Source: Sediminivirga luteola
GTDB taxonomy: Bacteria; Actinomycetota; Actinomycetes; Actinomycetales; Brevibacteriaceae
Assembly: GCF_014639315.1 (NCBI RefSeq)
Contig: NZ_BMFY01000001.1
Location: 248,001 to 312,000 of the forward strand
Length of the DNA: 64,000 nt
Reading direction: 5' to 3'
The notes under the pieces are model-generated. The model was not told where the DNA came from. It saw nothing but the letters and a program-made list of their open reading frames with translations, and did no database searches. Positions 37,056 through 46,271 of this stretch are shown here, in pieces. Both the position numbers and the translations under genes were made by a program. Position 1 is the stretch's first letter; every line of letters starts with the position of its first letter.

Positions 37056-38035
37056 GCGAGATGACGTATGCCGAGGCGGTGCGGTCGGCACTGGCCATCG
37101 CGATGGAACAGGACGAGCGGGTCTTCCTGATGGGCGAGGACGTGGGCACCTACGGCGGCGCCTTCGGCGTCACCGGCGACCTCATCCATCGCATGGGCGC
37201 GCAGAGGATCCGGGACACCACGATCAGCGAACTGGGCATCGTCGGAATGGGCGTCGGCGCGGCGATGACCGGCATGCGGCCGGTGGTGGAGATCCAGTTC
37301 TCCGACTTCAGCGCGCAGGCGATGGACCAGATCGCCAATCAGGCGGCGAAGATCCACTTCATGCTCGGCGGGGCGGTATCTGTCCCGCTGGTCATCCGCG
37401 CACCTGGAGGGTCGGGCACCGGCGCCGCCGCCCAGCACTCGCAGAGCCTGGAGGCCTGGTTCACGCATGTGCCGGGCCTCAAAGTGGTCATGCCGGCCAC
37501 CGCCGATGACGCCAAGGGCCTGCTGCTGGCAGCCATCGACGATCCCAACCCGGTGGTGGTCCTGGAGCACAAGCTCCTCTACCGGACCAGCGGTCCGGTG
37601 CGGGAGGGCGCCGAGCGGACGCCGCTGGGCGTGGCCGCGGTGCCGCGGCGGGGGACCGATCTGACCATCGTCGCCACCGGTGTGCAGGTCAGCCGGTCGC
37701 TGGAAGCCGCGGAGCAACTGGCGCAGGAGGGCATCGAGGCGACGGTCGTGGACCCGCGGACGCTCAAGCCCCTGGACGAGGAGACCATCGCCGCGGAGGC
37801 CATCGCCACCGGCCGGGTACTGCTGGTGCAGGAGGCCGTCCGGACGCTGGGCTTCATGTCCGAGGTGGCGGCGCTGTTGTCGGAGGGCGAGGCGTTCGTG
37901 CACCTGAAGGCGCCCATTCGCCGGTTGACCGGCCTCGATGTGCCGATTCCCTACGCACCCCAGCTGGAACGCGCCGTGGTGCCGCAGGTGGAGGACATCG
38001 TCGCTGCTGCCCAGACGCTGGTGAGGGAGTGGTGA
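37052..38035 (+). CDS. ThDP-dependent dehydrogenase E1 beta subunit (AcoB-like)
   Basis: A 327-residue beta subunit that completes the E1 heterotetramer. Seen are [36 protein letters not shown] (catalytic Glu region), [20 protein letters not shown] and the transketolase C domain with [15 protein letters not shown]. Its start overlaps the E1alpha stop (ATGA), and E2 starts 1 nt after its stop. The order E1alpha-E1beta-E2 is that of aco and pdh operons. Confidence 0.9.
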   Translation: MSEMTYAEAVRSALAIAMEQDERVFLMGEDVGTYGGAFGVTGDLIHRMGAQRIRDTTISELGIVGMGVGAAMTGMRPVVEIQFSDFSAQAMDQIANQAAKIHFMLGGAVSVPLVIRAPGGSGTGAAAQHSQSLEAWFTHVPGLKVVMPATADDAKGLLLAAIDDPNPVVVLEHKLLYRTSGPVREGAERTPLGVAAVPRRGTDLTIVATGVQVSRSLEAAEQLAQEGIEATVVDPRTLKPLDEETIAAEAIATGRVLLVQEAVRTLGFMSEVAALLSEGEAFVHLKAPIRRLTGLDVPIPYAPQLERAVVPQVEDIVAAAQTLVREW

Positions 38036-38036
38036 G

Positions 38037-39368
38037 ATGCCCGAGCTGCCGCTGACGATGCCGAAGATGTCCATGACGATGGAGGAGGGCACCGTCGTTT
38101 CGTGGCTGAAGGCCCCCGGTGACGAGATCCGCGAGGGCGAACCGGTCTGCGAGGTGGCCACCGACAAGGTGGACATGGAGGTCGAATCGCCCTACTCCGG
38201 CACGCTGGCCAGGATCGAGGCCGAGATCGGGGACATCCTCCCGGTGGGTGAGACCCTCGCGTTCATCACGACCGACGCTGACGATCTCCTCGGCGGCCTC
38301 CTGGATGTCCCCGGCCCGGAAGTCCCGGCAGCCGAGCCGGGGGTTGCCCCGTCTGGGTCGACGGTTACCGCGGCCGAGTCCGAGGCATCCAAGGGGTCAG
38401 CCGGGCTTGAGGCAACGGGAGGATCGGCGACGATCCCTGCCGCAACCGGTGGGCCGCGTAGTTTTGATGACTCGGCGGCGACCGCGGGCGAGTCCGCCGC
38501 GCCGTCAGAGACCGCTGCGCTGTCTCCGGTCGCGGCTGGAGCCACGGTTCCATCTGGAACCGCCGGCCGGGTCCCGTCCGTGCCGGCGGCGCGTGCGCTG
38601 GCGGCCAGGCACGGCATCGACCTCGCCTCGGTCACGGCCACCGGCCCTTGGGGCGCGGTGCGCCTGGCCGATGTCGAGGCAGCGGTGGCGGCGCCGCCGT
38701 CGGCGTCCCGGACGGACGACCGCCGGGCCCGCACCCGCAGACGCGTGGCCGAGGTGATGACAGCCTCCGCGGCGGTGCCCCAGTTCACGGTGTTCGCCGA
38801 ACTCGACCTCTCCCGTGCGGAGAGAGCGCGGCATGATCTCCTCGCTGGCGCCGGCTGGACGGCTCTGCTGGTCCGCGCGCACGCGCTGGCGCTCCTGGAG
38901 CATCCCAGCCTGCGCGCGCACTGGGGCGAGGCGGGCCCCGCGCCGGATGAGGGCGTGGGGGTGGCGCTCGCGGTGGACTCGCCTGCCGGCCTGCTCGCAC
39001 CCGTCATCGGCGACCCCCAGGACCGCACGATCGCAGACGTCTCCGCAGCGGTGCGGGACGTGGTGACCCGGGCCCGCGACGGCGGCCTGCGCCCGGAGGA
39101 CCTGGCCGGCGGGACCACGGTGGTGTCGAACCTCGGCGGCTTCGGCGTCGAGCGCTTCACGGCGCTGCTCACGCCGCCGCACGCCACCGCGCTGTCCGTG
39201 GGGGCGGTGGCGCAGCGCCTCGTCGTGCACCCGGACGGGTCCTTCGGCCCCCGCCTGGGCTGCACCGTCGGCCTGACCGTCGATCACCGGGTGGCGGATG
39301 GCGCCGACGCCGCCCGCTATCTTGAGACGCTCGCGGCACTGCTCTCCGATCCCGTCCGGCTGAGATGA
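38037..39368 (+). CDS. Dihydrolipoamide acyltransferase E2 (AcoC-like)
   Basis: The 443-residue E2 core of the complex. A lipoyl domain is at 1-80 with Lys44 in ATDKVDMEV, then a long Ala/Ser/Thr/Pro-rich linker (about 85-180), a peripheral-subunit-binding domain (about 183-215, VPAARALAARHGIDL...TGPWGAV) and a catalytic acyltransferase domain with DHRVADG near the end, holding the active His and Asp. The acetyl unit goes from lipoate to CoA. No E3 (lipoamide dehydrogenase) is encoded here; it must be shared with other complexes. A decayed copy of the subunit-binding domain lies right after the stop. Confidence 0.9.
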   Translation: MPELPLTMPKMSMTMEEGTVVSWLKAPGDEIREGEPVCEVATDKVDMEVESPYSGTLARIEAEIGDILPVGETLAFITTDADDLLGGLLDVPGPEVPAAEPGVAPSGSTVTAAESEASKGSAGLEATGGSATIPAATGGPRSFDDSAATAGESAAPSETAALSPVAAGATVPSGTAGRVPSVPAARALAARHGIDLASVTATGPWGAVRLADVEAAVAAPPSASRTDDRRARTRRRVAEVMTASAAVPQFTVFAELDLSRAERARHDLLAGAGWTALLVRAHALALLEHPSLRAHWGEAGPAPDEGVGVALAVDSPAGLLAPVIGDPQDRTIADVSAAVRDVVTRARDGGLRPEDLAGGTTVVSNLGGFGVERFTALLTPPHATALSVGAVAQRLVVHPDGSFGPRLGCTVGLTVDHRVADGADAARYLETLAALLSDPVRLR

Positions 39369-39375
39369 ACGCCGA

Positions 39376-39444
39376 CGGCGCGTGCGCTGGTGGCCGAGGC
39401 GCGGCATCGGCCTCGCCTCGGCCACGGCCACCGGCCCCTGGGGC
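39376..39444 (+). pseudogene. Duplicated remnant of the E2 subunit-binding domain
   Basis: Beginning 7 nt after the E2 stop, this 69-bp segment closely matches E2 positions 38587-38654. Both start cggcgcgtgcgctgg and share cacggccaccggccc. An extra base near position 25 breaks the frame; read with the shift it would give GIGLASATATGPWG, against GIDLASVTATGPWG in the gene. The similarity continues weakly into cggtgcgc and gtcgagg, where repeat copy c begins. Confidence 0.75.
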
Positions 39445-39456
39445 ACCTCCGCTCGG

Positions 39457-39610
39457 TGCGCGGGGTCGAGGTGCTTATATCGCCGCCGCGCTCTTAGACC
39501 GTCACTCTCCAGGCCTGGGCGGCGACGACGTAAGGGCGCGGCGACGACATAAGGGCGCAGCGGCGACGTAAAGGTGCGGCGACGGCACGAAGGCGCAGCG
39601 ACGACGTGAC
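39457..39610. repeat. 19-bp tandem array with inverted arm (family 1, copy c)
   Basis: The left flank and left arm (gtgcttatatcgccgcc...) resemble copy b at 15245. The loop ctctccaggcctgggcg is almost the same. To the right, direct 19-bp units run at 39522-39540, 39541-39559, 39560-39578, 39579-39597 and part at 39598-39610, for example gcgacgacataagggcgca. It occupies the spacer between the convergent E2 and sorC genes; the rest of that 348-nt spacer shows no gene. Confidence 0.88.
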
Positions 39611-39716
39611 CCGGCCGGGCACATGCGCCATCGGCGTGTGCCGCATGGCCGCCGCCGGAGCCCGGGCACCGCTGCAGCCTCCGCTGGGCGCCCGGCCGCG
39701 CCGGGGTCCCCTTACC

Positions 39717-40664
39717 TCAGCCGTCCAGCAGGTGCTCGGCGAGGTCGAGGTCGGTGATGAGGACGTCGACGAGACCTCCGCGCAGGGCGCCCAGGGTCCC
39801 CTGTGCTTTGCGCGCGCCGGCCGCCACGCCGACGACGGTGGGGATGGTGCGCAGAGCGTCGAGCTCGACGGCGATCACGCGTTCGTTCACCGCCGAGTCG
39901 ACGACCTTCCCCTCCAGGTCGAAGAACCGCGTGCAGCAGTCGCCCACGGCTCCCGAGGCCTCGAACGCGGCCCGCTCGTCCGGGTCGAGGCGCATGGAGT
40001 CGATGATCGCCGCGGAGGCGCCAGCCCCCACCTGCCCGATGCCGACGACGGCGCACTGCGCGCCGCTGGCGGCTTCCAGCACGGAGGCGATGGCGGACTC
40101 GCGCATCAGCGCATCGCGGGAGACGACGGACTCGACCACGGCGGGAGCGTACAGCCGGCGATGGCGGGCGCCGAGCTTGGTGGCCAGCAGCCGCACGAGC
40201 ACATTGCCGTCCCTGGCGGAGTCGACGCTGGAGAGCCCGCCGACCAGCGGCAGGATCTCCACGCCGCCGTGCTCGGCGGACGTGCTGACGGCATCCACGA
40301 CCGCTTGCACGGAGGCGCCCCAGGACAGCGCCACCGCGCCGTCGGACGGCAGGTTCTCCAGCAGCCATTGGGCGCCCAGCGCGCCCACCCGGGACAGCTG
40401 CGTCTCCGGTGTGCCGCGGCCGGCGACCCGCGCCGCGCGCAGCCCGTACCGCGCGATGAGCCTGTCCTCGATCTCAGGGACGCGGCCGAAGGGATTGTTG
40501 ATCCTGATGTCCACGATCCCGGCCCGCCGGGCGTCGGCCAGGATCCGTGAGACGTTCGACCGGGAGACGCCCAGCGTCCTGGCGATCTCCGCCTGGGACC
40601 TGTTCTCCAGGTAGTACATGGTGGCTGCCGCGACGAGCACCGCCTGGTCACGGGGTTGCGGCAT
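39717..40664 (-). CDS. SorC/DeoR-type sugar-binding regulator
   Basis: A 315-residue regulator. An N-terminal HTH lies at about 20-50 (RSQAEIARTLGVSRSNVSRI), then the SorC sugar-binding domain of the NagB-like fold (ARVAGRGTPETQLSRVGALGA, ALSWGASVQAVVDAV, ILPLVGGLSSVD, VVGIGQVGAG). Such proteins bind phosphorylated sugars or polyols. It is convergent to the PTS/DRL/E1-E2 operon and is the likely regulator of the dyad at 32039-32055. ATG 40664 is chosen for its AAGGAG ribosome site; a start nine codons upstream is less likely. Confidence 0.9.
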   Translation of the reverse strand: MPQPRDQAVLVAAATMYYLENRSQAEIARTLGVSRSNVSRILADARRAGIVDIRINNPFGRVPEIEDRLIARYGLRAARVAGRGTPETQLSRVGALGAQWLLENLPSDGAVALSWGASVQAVVDAVSTSAEHGGVEILPLVGGLSSVDSARDGNVLVRLLATKLGARHRRLYAPAVVESVVSRDALMRESAIASVLEAASGAQCAVVGIGQVGAGASAAIIDSMRLDPDERAAFEASGAVGDCCTRFFDLEGKVVDSAVNERVIAVELDALRTIPTVVGVAAGARKAQGTLGALRGGLVDVLITDLDLAEHLLDG

Positions 40665-40788
40665 GCCTGCCTCTCCTTCGAACGGCCACATCGGTCACAT
40701 CCGGACAGTCTACGTACGGCCGGGGCGCTCGCGCTGAGCCGGCTCGTACGAAGGGTACCCTGGCCTGCCAGCTGGTAGCGTGACAGGC

Positions 40789-41478
40789 ATGTCCGTCTCC
40801 GAGCTCTCGCCCTCGGCGCAGAACTATCTCAAGGTCATCTGGAGCCTGAGCGAGTGGTCCGATGAACCCGTGACCCCGACCGGCATCGCCGCCCGCTCCG
40901 GCGTGCGCCTGTCCACCGTCTCGGACGCGGTGCGCAAGCTCGCCGAACAGGGCCTGGTCGAGCATTCACCCTATAAGGCGGTGGCGCTCACTCCCGCCGG
41001 CGAACGCCACGCGCTGGCGATGGTGCGCCGGCATCGGCTGATCGAGACGTTCCTGGTCCAGGTGCTCGGATACACCTGGGACGAGGTACACGATGAGGCC
41101 GAGCAGCTCGAGCACGCCGTCTCCGATCTCATGGTCGACCGCATCGACGCCCTGCTGGGCCGGCCCACGCGGGATCCGCACGGCGATCCGATCCCGTCCG
41201 CGGCCGGCGTCGTGGAACAGCCCGAGGCGACCGCCCTGGCCACGGCCGCGCCGGGGGAGCGGGTGCGCGTGGTGCGGGTGGCCGATCACGACCCGGCGAT
41301 GCTGCAGTACTTCCACGAGCGCGGCGTCGTGGTCGACGCGGTGCTGCTGGTGGCCGAGAGCGCGCCGTTCTCGGAGGTGACCCAGGTGCGGGTCGACGGC
41401 AGGGACGAGCCCATCGGGCTCGGCCGGCAGGCGGCTCAGTCGGTCTGGGTCTGCCCGGTGGAGCCGGCTGCGTCCTGA
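40789..41478 (+). CDS. DtxR/MntR-family metal-dependent regulator
   Basis: A 229-residue repressor: winged HTH (SAQNYLKVIWSLSE, TGIAARSGVRLSTVSDAVRKL), a dimerisation domain with metal ligands in RRHRLIETFLVQVLGYTWDEVHDEAEQLEH, and an SH3-like C-terminal FeoA-type domain (about 150-220). DtxR-family proteins use Fe(II) or Mn(II) as corepressor; which metal cannot be told with certainty. ATG 40789 is preferred over a GTG nine bases upstream. Its 3' end overlaps the convergent SGNH gene by 43 bp. Confidence 0.88.
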   Translation: MSVSELSPSAQNYLKVIWSLSEWSDEPVTPTGIAARSGVRLSTVSDAVRKLAEQGLVEHSPYKAVALTPAGERHALAMVRRHRLIETFLVQVLGYTWDEVHDEAEQLEHAVSDLMVDRIDALLGRPTRDPHGDPIPSAAGVVEQPEATALATAAPGERVRVVRVADHDPAMLQYFHERGVVVDAVLLVAESAPFSEVTQVRVDGRDEPIGLGRQAAQSVWVCPVEPAAS

Positions 41479-42323
41479 TCGCCGTCTCCGGCCGGGGAAC
41501 CGGCGCCGGCCGGATCGACGAAGCTCAGCTGCGGCAGCTTCGGCTGGCGGAAATCGCCGGAGGAGACCCCGCGGATCCTGCGCCCCACCCACGGCGCCAG
41601 ATGCTCGCGCACCCACCGGCTCTCCTCCGCCACGGCCTGACGGACCGGACGCGGCGGACGCGGCGGGATCGGATGCCCGTGACTCGGCAGGGGTCGTCCT
41701 TCGAGCACGGCGAGCGCCTCGTCGGCGACCAGGGCGTGACCGCTGGAGGTCAGGTGCAGCCGGTCCTGAGACCAGTGCGTCGCCCCCTGCAGTTCACGGA
41801 TCGCCCAGAGATTGAGGACGTCGGCGCCGTGCTGCTGGGCAATGGACCAGATGTTGGCGTTGTAGATCCCGATCCGGCCTCGCACCGCTTTGAACACCGG
41901 CATGTGCTTGGTGTCGAAGCCGGTGCCCAGCAGCACCCGGATGCCGGCCTTCCGCAGCGTCGCCACTGCCTCCTCCAGGAGGGAGGAGAGCGCGTCCACA
42001 TCGGCCTTGGGGCGGATGCAGTCATTGCCTCCGCCGATGAGGGACACCAGATCGGGTTTGAGTTCCAGGGCTCGGGGGAGCTGCTCGTCGACGATCGCCG
42101 CCAGCAGCCGGCCGCGGATGGCCAGATTGGCGTACCGCAGCCGGGGGCTTCCGATGGGGCTCTGGGTTAGGTGCTCGGCGAGCCGGTCGGCCCAGCCCCT
42201 GAACCGGTCCAGCTGTTCGGGGTCGTCCCCGGGGGCCGGGTCGTTGAGCCCCTCGGAGAAGGAGTCGCCGAGGGCGCAGTAGCTCGTGATCCGCTCGGGA
42301 AGCGGCGGATAGTCATCCAGCAT
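41436..42323 (-). CDS. SGNH/GDSL-type lipase/esterase-like hydrolase
   Basis: A 295-residue hydrolase of the SGNH fold: Ser in CALGDSFSEGLND (block I), Asn in IGGGNDCIRP (block III), and Asp/His in SQDRLHLTSSGHALVAD (block V). Enzymes of this kind cleave esters, often of lipids or acetylated sugars. No signal peptide is visible, so it acts in the cytoplasm. The C-terminal 70 residues are Pro-rich and of unknown use. ATG 42323 begins the conserved part. Its end overlaps the metal regulator gene on the other strand. Confidence 0.87.
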   Translation of the reverse strand: MLDDYPPLPERITSYCALGDSFSEGLNDPAPGDDPEQLDRFRGWADRLAEHLTQSPIGSPRLRYANLAIRGRLLAAIVDEQLPRALELKPDLVSLIGGGNDCIRPKADVDALSSLLEEAVATLRKAGIRVLLGTGFDTKHMPVFKAVRGRIGIYNANIWSIAQQHGADVLNLWAIRELQGATHWSQDRLHLTSSGHALVADEALAVLEGRPLPSHGHPIPPRPPRPVRQAVAEESRWVREHLAPWVGRRIRGVSSGDFRQPKLPQLSFVDPAGAGSPAGDGDQDAAGSTGQTQTD

Positions 42324-42462
42324 GAAACCCAGGCTACTGCAGCGCCCTGACAGCGCCACCCGATGCCTGCGCTGCGATCAGCGGACGTGCACCGGCCATG
42401 CGGTCGGCTGTCCGCCGGATGTGACAGCATGGTGCCACCCGCCCGAGCCGAAGGAGGACGTC

Positions 42463-43725
42463 ATGAGCGGAACATCCGGTGCCCTTGCCATCGTCGGCGG
42501 CCGCGTCGTCCCGGTGGCGGACGAGCACGGCCACCGGAGGGAACCCCTGGACGAGGGCACCGTGCTCGTCCAGGACGGCGTGATCACCGCCGTCGGTGCC
42601 GAGGTCACGCTGCCGCCGGGCTGTGAGGTGGTGGACGCGTCTGGGCAGTGGGTACTGCCGGGATTCGTGGAGCCGCACGCCCACATCGGCTTGCACGAGG
42701 AAGGGGAGGGCGCCGCCAGCAACGACGCCAATGAACAGTGGAACGCCGACGCCGCTATGCTGCGCGCCATCGACGGCATCACCCCGCAGGACATGGGTTT
42801 CCGCGATGCGCTGCGCGGCGGGATCACCACCGCCGTCGTGAAGCCGGGATCCGGCAACCCCATCGGCGGCCGGTCCGCGGCGGTGAAGACCTGGGGCCGG
42901 ATCGTCGAGGAGATGCTCGTCTCCCAGGACGTGTCGATCAAGAGCGCGCTCGGGGAGAATCCCAAGCGGTTCGGTGAGCACCGCTCCCAGCGTCCCTCGA
43001 CCCGGATGGGCACGGCAGCGGAGCTGCGGCGGGCCTTCGCCGCGGCCGCGGACTACCTGGCCGAGCGGGAGGCCGCGGCCGCCGAGGGGCGCCATCTGCC
43101 CAGGGACCTGGTGAAGGAAGCGCTCGCGGAGGTGCTCTCCGGCCGCCTGGCCTGGGACCAGCATGCGCACCGGGCCGACGACATCGCCACGGCGGTGCGG
43201 CTGAGCGAGGAGTTCGGCTACCGCCTCGTGCTCAACCACGGCACCGAGGCGCACCTGCTGGCCGACTACCTGGCCGAACGGGACATCCCGGTGATCTACG
43301 GGCCGCTGTTCACCAGCCGCAGCAAGGCGGAACTGCGGGGCCGCGCCATCGCCAACGCCGGTGTCCTCGCCCGCGCCGGGCTGACCCTGGCGCTGACCAC
43401 CGACCACCCCGTCGTGCCCATCGACTTCCTGGTCTACCAGGCCGCCATCGCGGTCAAGGAGGGGCTGGACCCCGTCGTCGCGCTGGAGGCGCTCACCGTC
43501 AACCCGGCCACCATCTTCGGGCTCCAGGAACGGGTCGGATCCCTCGCGCCGGGACGCGACGGCGATGTCGTACTCTGGAGCGGCGACCCCCTCGACGTGC
43601 GCCAGCGCGCGCTGGCGGTGTACATCGCGGGGACGCCCGTCTACCGGTGGGACGCGGAAGCCCGGCGCCCGGTCTACGCCGAGTTCCCCGCCGCGCCCGC
43701 CCCCATACCCCAGCAAGCCGGCTGA
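42463..43725 (+). CDS. Amidohydrolase, imidazolonepropionase-like
   Basis: A 420-residue metal-dependent hydrolase of the amidohydrolase superfamily. The HxH motif is at His72/His74 (EPHAHIG). Further ligands appear in DQHAHRADD, VLNHGTEAHL and TTDHPVVP (the late Asp), and the composite beta-domain begins AIVGGRVVPV and returns as LAPGRDGDVVLWSGDP. Members hydrolyse cyclic amides or imidazolone-propionate-like rings; no hut gene is near, so the substrate is open. AAGGAGG precedes the ATG at 42463. The ThrE gene follows 21 nt later. Confidence 0.88.
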   Translation: MSGTSGALAIVGGRVVPVADEHGHRREPLDEGTVLVQDGVITAVGAEVTLPPGCEVVDASGQWVLPGFVEPHAHIGLHEEGEGAASNDANEQWNADAAMLRAIDGITPQDMGFRDALRGGITTAVVKPGSGNPIGGRSAAVKTWGRIVEEMLVSQDVSIKSALGENPKRFGEHRSQRPSTRMGTAAELRRAFAAAADYLAEREAAAAEGRHLPRDLVKEALAEVLSGRLAWDQHAHRADDIATAVRLSEEFGYRLVLNHGTEAHLLADYLAERDIPVIYGPLFTSRSKAELRGRAIANAGVLARAGLTLALTTDHPVVPIDFLVYQAAIAVKEGLDPVVALEALTVNPATIFGLQERVGSLAPGRDGDVVLWSGDPLDVRQRALAVYIAGTPVYRWDAEARRPVYAEFPAAPAPIPQQAG

Positions 43726-43746
43726 CCGCCCGCCTCGGAGAGGAAC

Positions 43747-45417
43747 GTGTCACAGGACGAGCCCGCATCCGCCCGCCCCTATCAGGGCGGCGCTGTGCCC
43801 GGAGAGCCGGTCGCGCCCGGCAGGCCGGACGTGGTGGCCGATGGCGCGGCCGACACCGTTCCGGTCCCCGCCGTGCCGGCGAAGGCCTCGAACCGGAAGC
43901 CTCCGTCCGGGCGCCGCAGGGGCGCGCAGGGCGCGCCGCGTCCGGGGGCCCAGCCCGGGCGAGCGCAGAACGTGGCCCTCGTCGCGGCGGCGGCGCAGAC
44001 CCGCCGCGCCGAGCGCATCGCCCGTCGCGCCGTGACCCGGCTCGTGGTGAACAACGAACCGGCCACCGATCCGCTTCCGGTGGTGGAGACGCTGCGCGGA
44101 ACGCCGTACTCGCGGCCGGTGGAGGCGCAGGAACCCGATGGCGAGCGGGCCCGGCAGATCCTCCACTTCGCGGTGGAACTGGGCAAGATGATGCTCCGCG
44201 CGGGTGCGGGCACAGCGGACGTGGAGAGCACCGTCGCGGCCGCCTGCGCGGCGTGCGGCCTCAAACGGGCACAGGTCGACCTGACCTACCAGTCGCTCAT
44301 CGTCCACCACACCACCGCCGACGGCCACCCCATCACCGTGATGGGGATCAACCGGGGCGAGTCGCTGAACTTCGCCCGGTTGCGCGCGGTGCACGCCCTG
44401 GTGAGCGATCTGGTGGACGGGCACCTGGAGTTCGAGGATGCCCAGGCCCGCCTGGACGCCATCAAAGCGCAGCGCAAGCCGTTCAGCAACGGCATCGTCT
44501 CCCTCGCCTGGGGCGTCCTGGCCGCGGGCCTGATCATCCTGATCGGCGGTTCCTGGGTCTCCGTGACCCTGGGCGCGCTGACCACGATCTTCGCCGACCG
44601 GATGGGGCGCATCCTGGCCAAGACCGGGATGCCGTTCTTCTTCATCGCCTTCCTGGCCACCTGCGCGAGCATGCTGGTGGCGATGACGGCGTTCCAGCTG
44701 GAGCTGATCAGCAGGCCGCAGTACATGGTCGCCGCGGGGATCGTCGTGATGCTGCCCACCATGACGCTGCTCTCCGCGGTGCAGGACGCGCTGACGAACT
44801 TCCCGCTCACCGCGGCCGGGCGGATGGTCCAGGTGATGATGATCTTCGGCGCGCTGATCTCCGGGGTCGCGGTGGGCCTGATGATCGGCGCGGCCTTCGG
44901 CATGCGCGAGATCGAGGTCATCGTCGGCGGCCGGGAGACCGGGGTCCTGACGGTGCTGGTGGGCGTGCTGTGCTCCGGCGTGGTCGCCGCGGCCGGCGGT
45001 GTCGCGCAGCAGGTGTCCAAGCGGCTGCTGCTGCCGGCCGCGCTGGTGGGCATCCTCGGGTACCTGGCGCTCACCGCCATGTCGGAACTCCGGGTCGGCA
45101 ACATCCTGACCACGCTGGTGGCCTCGACCGTGGTCGGCCTGGTCGCCCGCCCGCTGGCGCTGCGGATGGGAGCGCCTCCGATCGTGCTCATCATCCCCGG
45201 CATCTTCCCGCTGCTGCAGGGCCTGGCGATCTTCGCCGGCGCCTATGAACTCGTCACCGGGGAGGCGTCCCTCGCCACCGCCGGAGCGAATCTGGTGGCA
45301 GCGGTGCTGGCCAACGCCGCCATCGGCGTGGGCGCCGTGTTCGGCAACTTCCTGGCCCAGCCGCTACGCAAGCGGCGGAAGAGCCCAGGAGACCGGGCTC
45401 GCACCCTGAGCAGTTAG
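43747..45417 (+). CDS. Threonine/serine exporter ThrE-type protein
   Basis: A 556-residue membrane protein. An about 110-residue cytoplasmic N terminus rich in Pro/Ala/Arg is followed by the ThrE/DUF1212 domain ([54 protein letters not shown]) and about ten hydrophobic helices, with a second ThrE-like half at the C terminus. In Corynebacterium ThrE exports threonine and serine by proton antiport. The start is GTG after GAGG. Its 3' end overlaps the uracil-DNA glycosylase gene by 54 bp on the opposite strand. Confidence 0.9.
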   Translation: MSQDEPASARPYQGGAVPGEPVAPGRPDVVADGAADTVPVPAVPAKASNRKPPSGRRRGAQGAPRPGAQPGRAQNVALVAAAAQTRRAERIARRAVTRLVVNNEPATDPLPVVETLRGTPYSRPVEAQEPDGERARQILHFAVELGKMMLRAGAGTADVESTVAAACAACGLKRAQVDLTYQSLIVHHTTADGHPITVMGINRGESLNFARLRAVHALVSDLVDGHLEFEDAQARLDAIKAQRKPFSNGIVSLAWGVLAAGLIILIGGSWVSVTLGALTTIFADRMGRILAKTGMPFFFIAFLATCASMLVAMTAFQLELISRPQYMVAAGIVVMLPTMTLLSAVQDALTNFPLTAAGRMVQVMMIFGALISGVAVGLMIGAAFGMREIEVIVGGRETGVLTVLVGVLCSGVVAAAGGVAQQVSKRLLLPAALVGILGYLALTAMSELRVGNILTTLVASTVVGLVARPLALRMGAPPIVLIIPGIFPLLQGLAIFAGAYELVTGEASLATAGANLVAAVLANAAIGVGAVFGNFLAQPLRKRRKSPGDRARTLSS

Positions 45418-46089
45418 CAGTTCGTTGGCCCGGGAGAACGGCCGCGAACCGAAGAACCCGCGTGAGGCTGACAGCGGGCTCGGATGGGCAGACTCGATCC
45501 GGGGCACGTCCCCGAGCAGCCCGCCCAGCCGCTGGGCGTCGCGGCCCCACAGGATCGCCACCAGCGGGCCGCCCCGGGCGGCCAGTGCCCGGATCGCCGT
45601 CTCGGTGACCTCCTCCCAGCCCTTGCCCCGGTGGGAGGCCGGTTGCCCGGGCCGGACGGTGAGCACGCGGTTGAGCAGCATGACTCCCTGGTCCTGCCAC
45701 GCCGAGAGATCGCCGTGCTCGGCGCGCGGGATGCCCAGATCCGCCTGCAGCTCCGCGTAGATGTTCTCCAGGGAACGCGGCAGCGGGCGGACGTGGGAGT
45801 CCACCGCGAAGGACAGGCCGATGGGGTGCCCCGGGGTGGGATACGGGTCCTGACCGACGATGAGGACGCGGACGCGGGCGAGCGGGAGCCGGAACGCCCG
45901 CAGGATGTCCTTGCCCGCCGGCAGATAGCCGTGACCATTCGCGTTCTCGGCCCGGAGGAAGTCCCCGAGGGCGGCGATCCGGCCCGCCTGCGGTTCGAGG
46001 ACCTCCGCCCAGTCCGGCGCGATCGACTGTCTCCAATCCGGCCGCCGCGCTTCGTCCGCGGCGCCGTTTCCCCCGTTCGTCTCGCTCAT
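45364..46089 (-). CDS. ung: Uracil-DNA glycosylase, family 1
   Basis: Ung removes uracil from DNA at the start of base-excision repair. The 241-residue protein has the water-activating motif [18 protein letters not shown] with Asp81, and the late [17 protein letters not shown] with the catalytic His. [21 protein letters not shown] is also family-specific. ATG 46089 is chosen; a GTG nine bases upstream is possible. It is convergent with and overlaps thrE. Confidence 0.96.
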   Translation of the reverse strand: MSETNGGNGAADEARRPDWRQSIAPDWAEVLEPQAGRIAALGDFLRAENANGHGYLPAGKDILRAFRLPLARVRVLIVGQDPYPTPGHPIGLSFAVDSHVRPLPRSLENIYAELQADLGIPRAEHGDLSAWQDQGVMLLNRVLTVRPGQPASHRGKGWEEVTETAIRALAARGGPLVAILWGRDAQRLGGLLGDVPRIESAHPSPLSASRGFFGSRPFSRANELLTAQGASPVSWALPPLA

Positions 46090-46271
46090 GGACACCACAG
46101 TAATGCGCCCGCGCGGGAACGTGCCGGGCGCCGCCGATGCCGCCTCTGCCCGCCGGGGCCCGCCGGCGCACCCCCGCGGGGTGATGCCGGCGATGAGCGG
46201 CTGGCGCTAGAGTGTGGAGCACTTAAGCGGAAACCAGCGGAACACGCGGTGCGCAACAAAGGAGTTGAGCG

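Noticed and set aside
36069-39368. Plain pyruvate dehydrogenase complex
   Set aside because: It cannot be excluded by motifs, but actinobacteria normally use a homodimeric AceE for pyruvate, and these genes are translationally tied to a polyol PTS and the DRL gene.
41436-41478. Frameshift suspected where the metal regulator and SGNH genes overlap, and likewise at 45364-45417 (thrE and ung)
   Set aside because: In both cases the proteins have complete domains and plausible ends; short convergent overlaps are normal in compact high-GC genomes.
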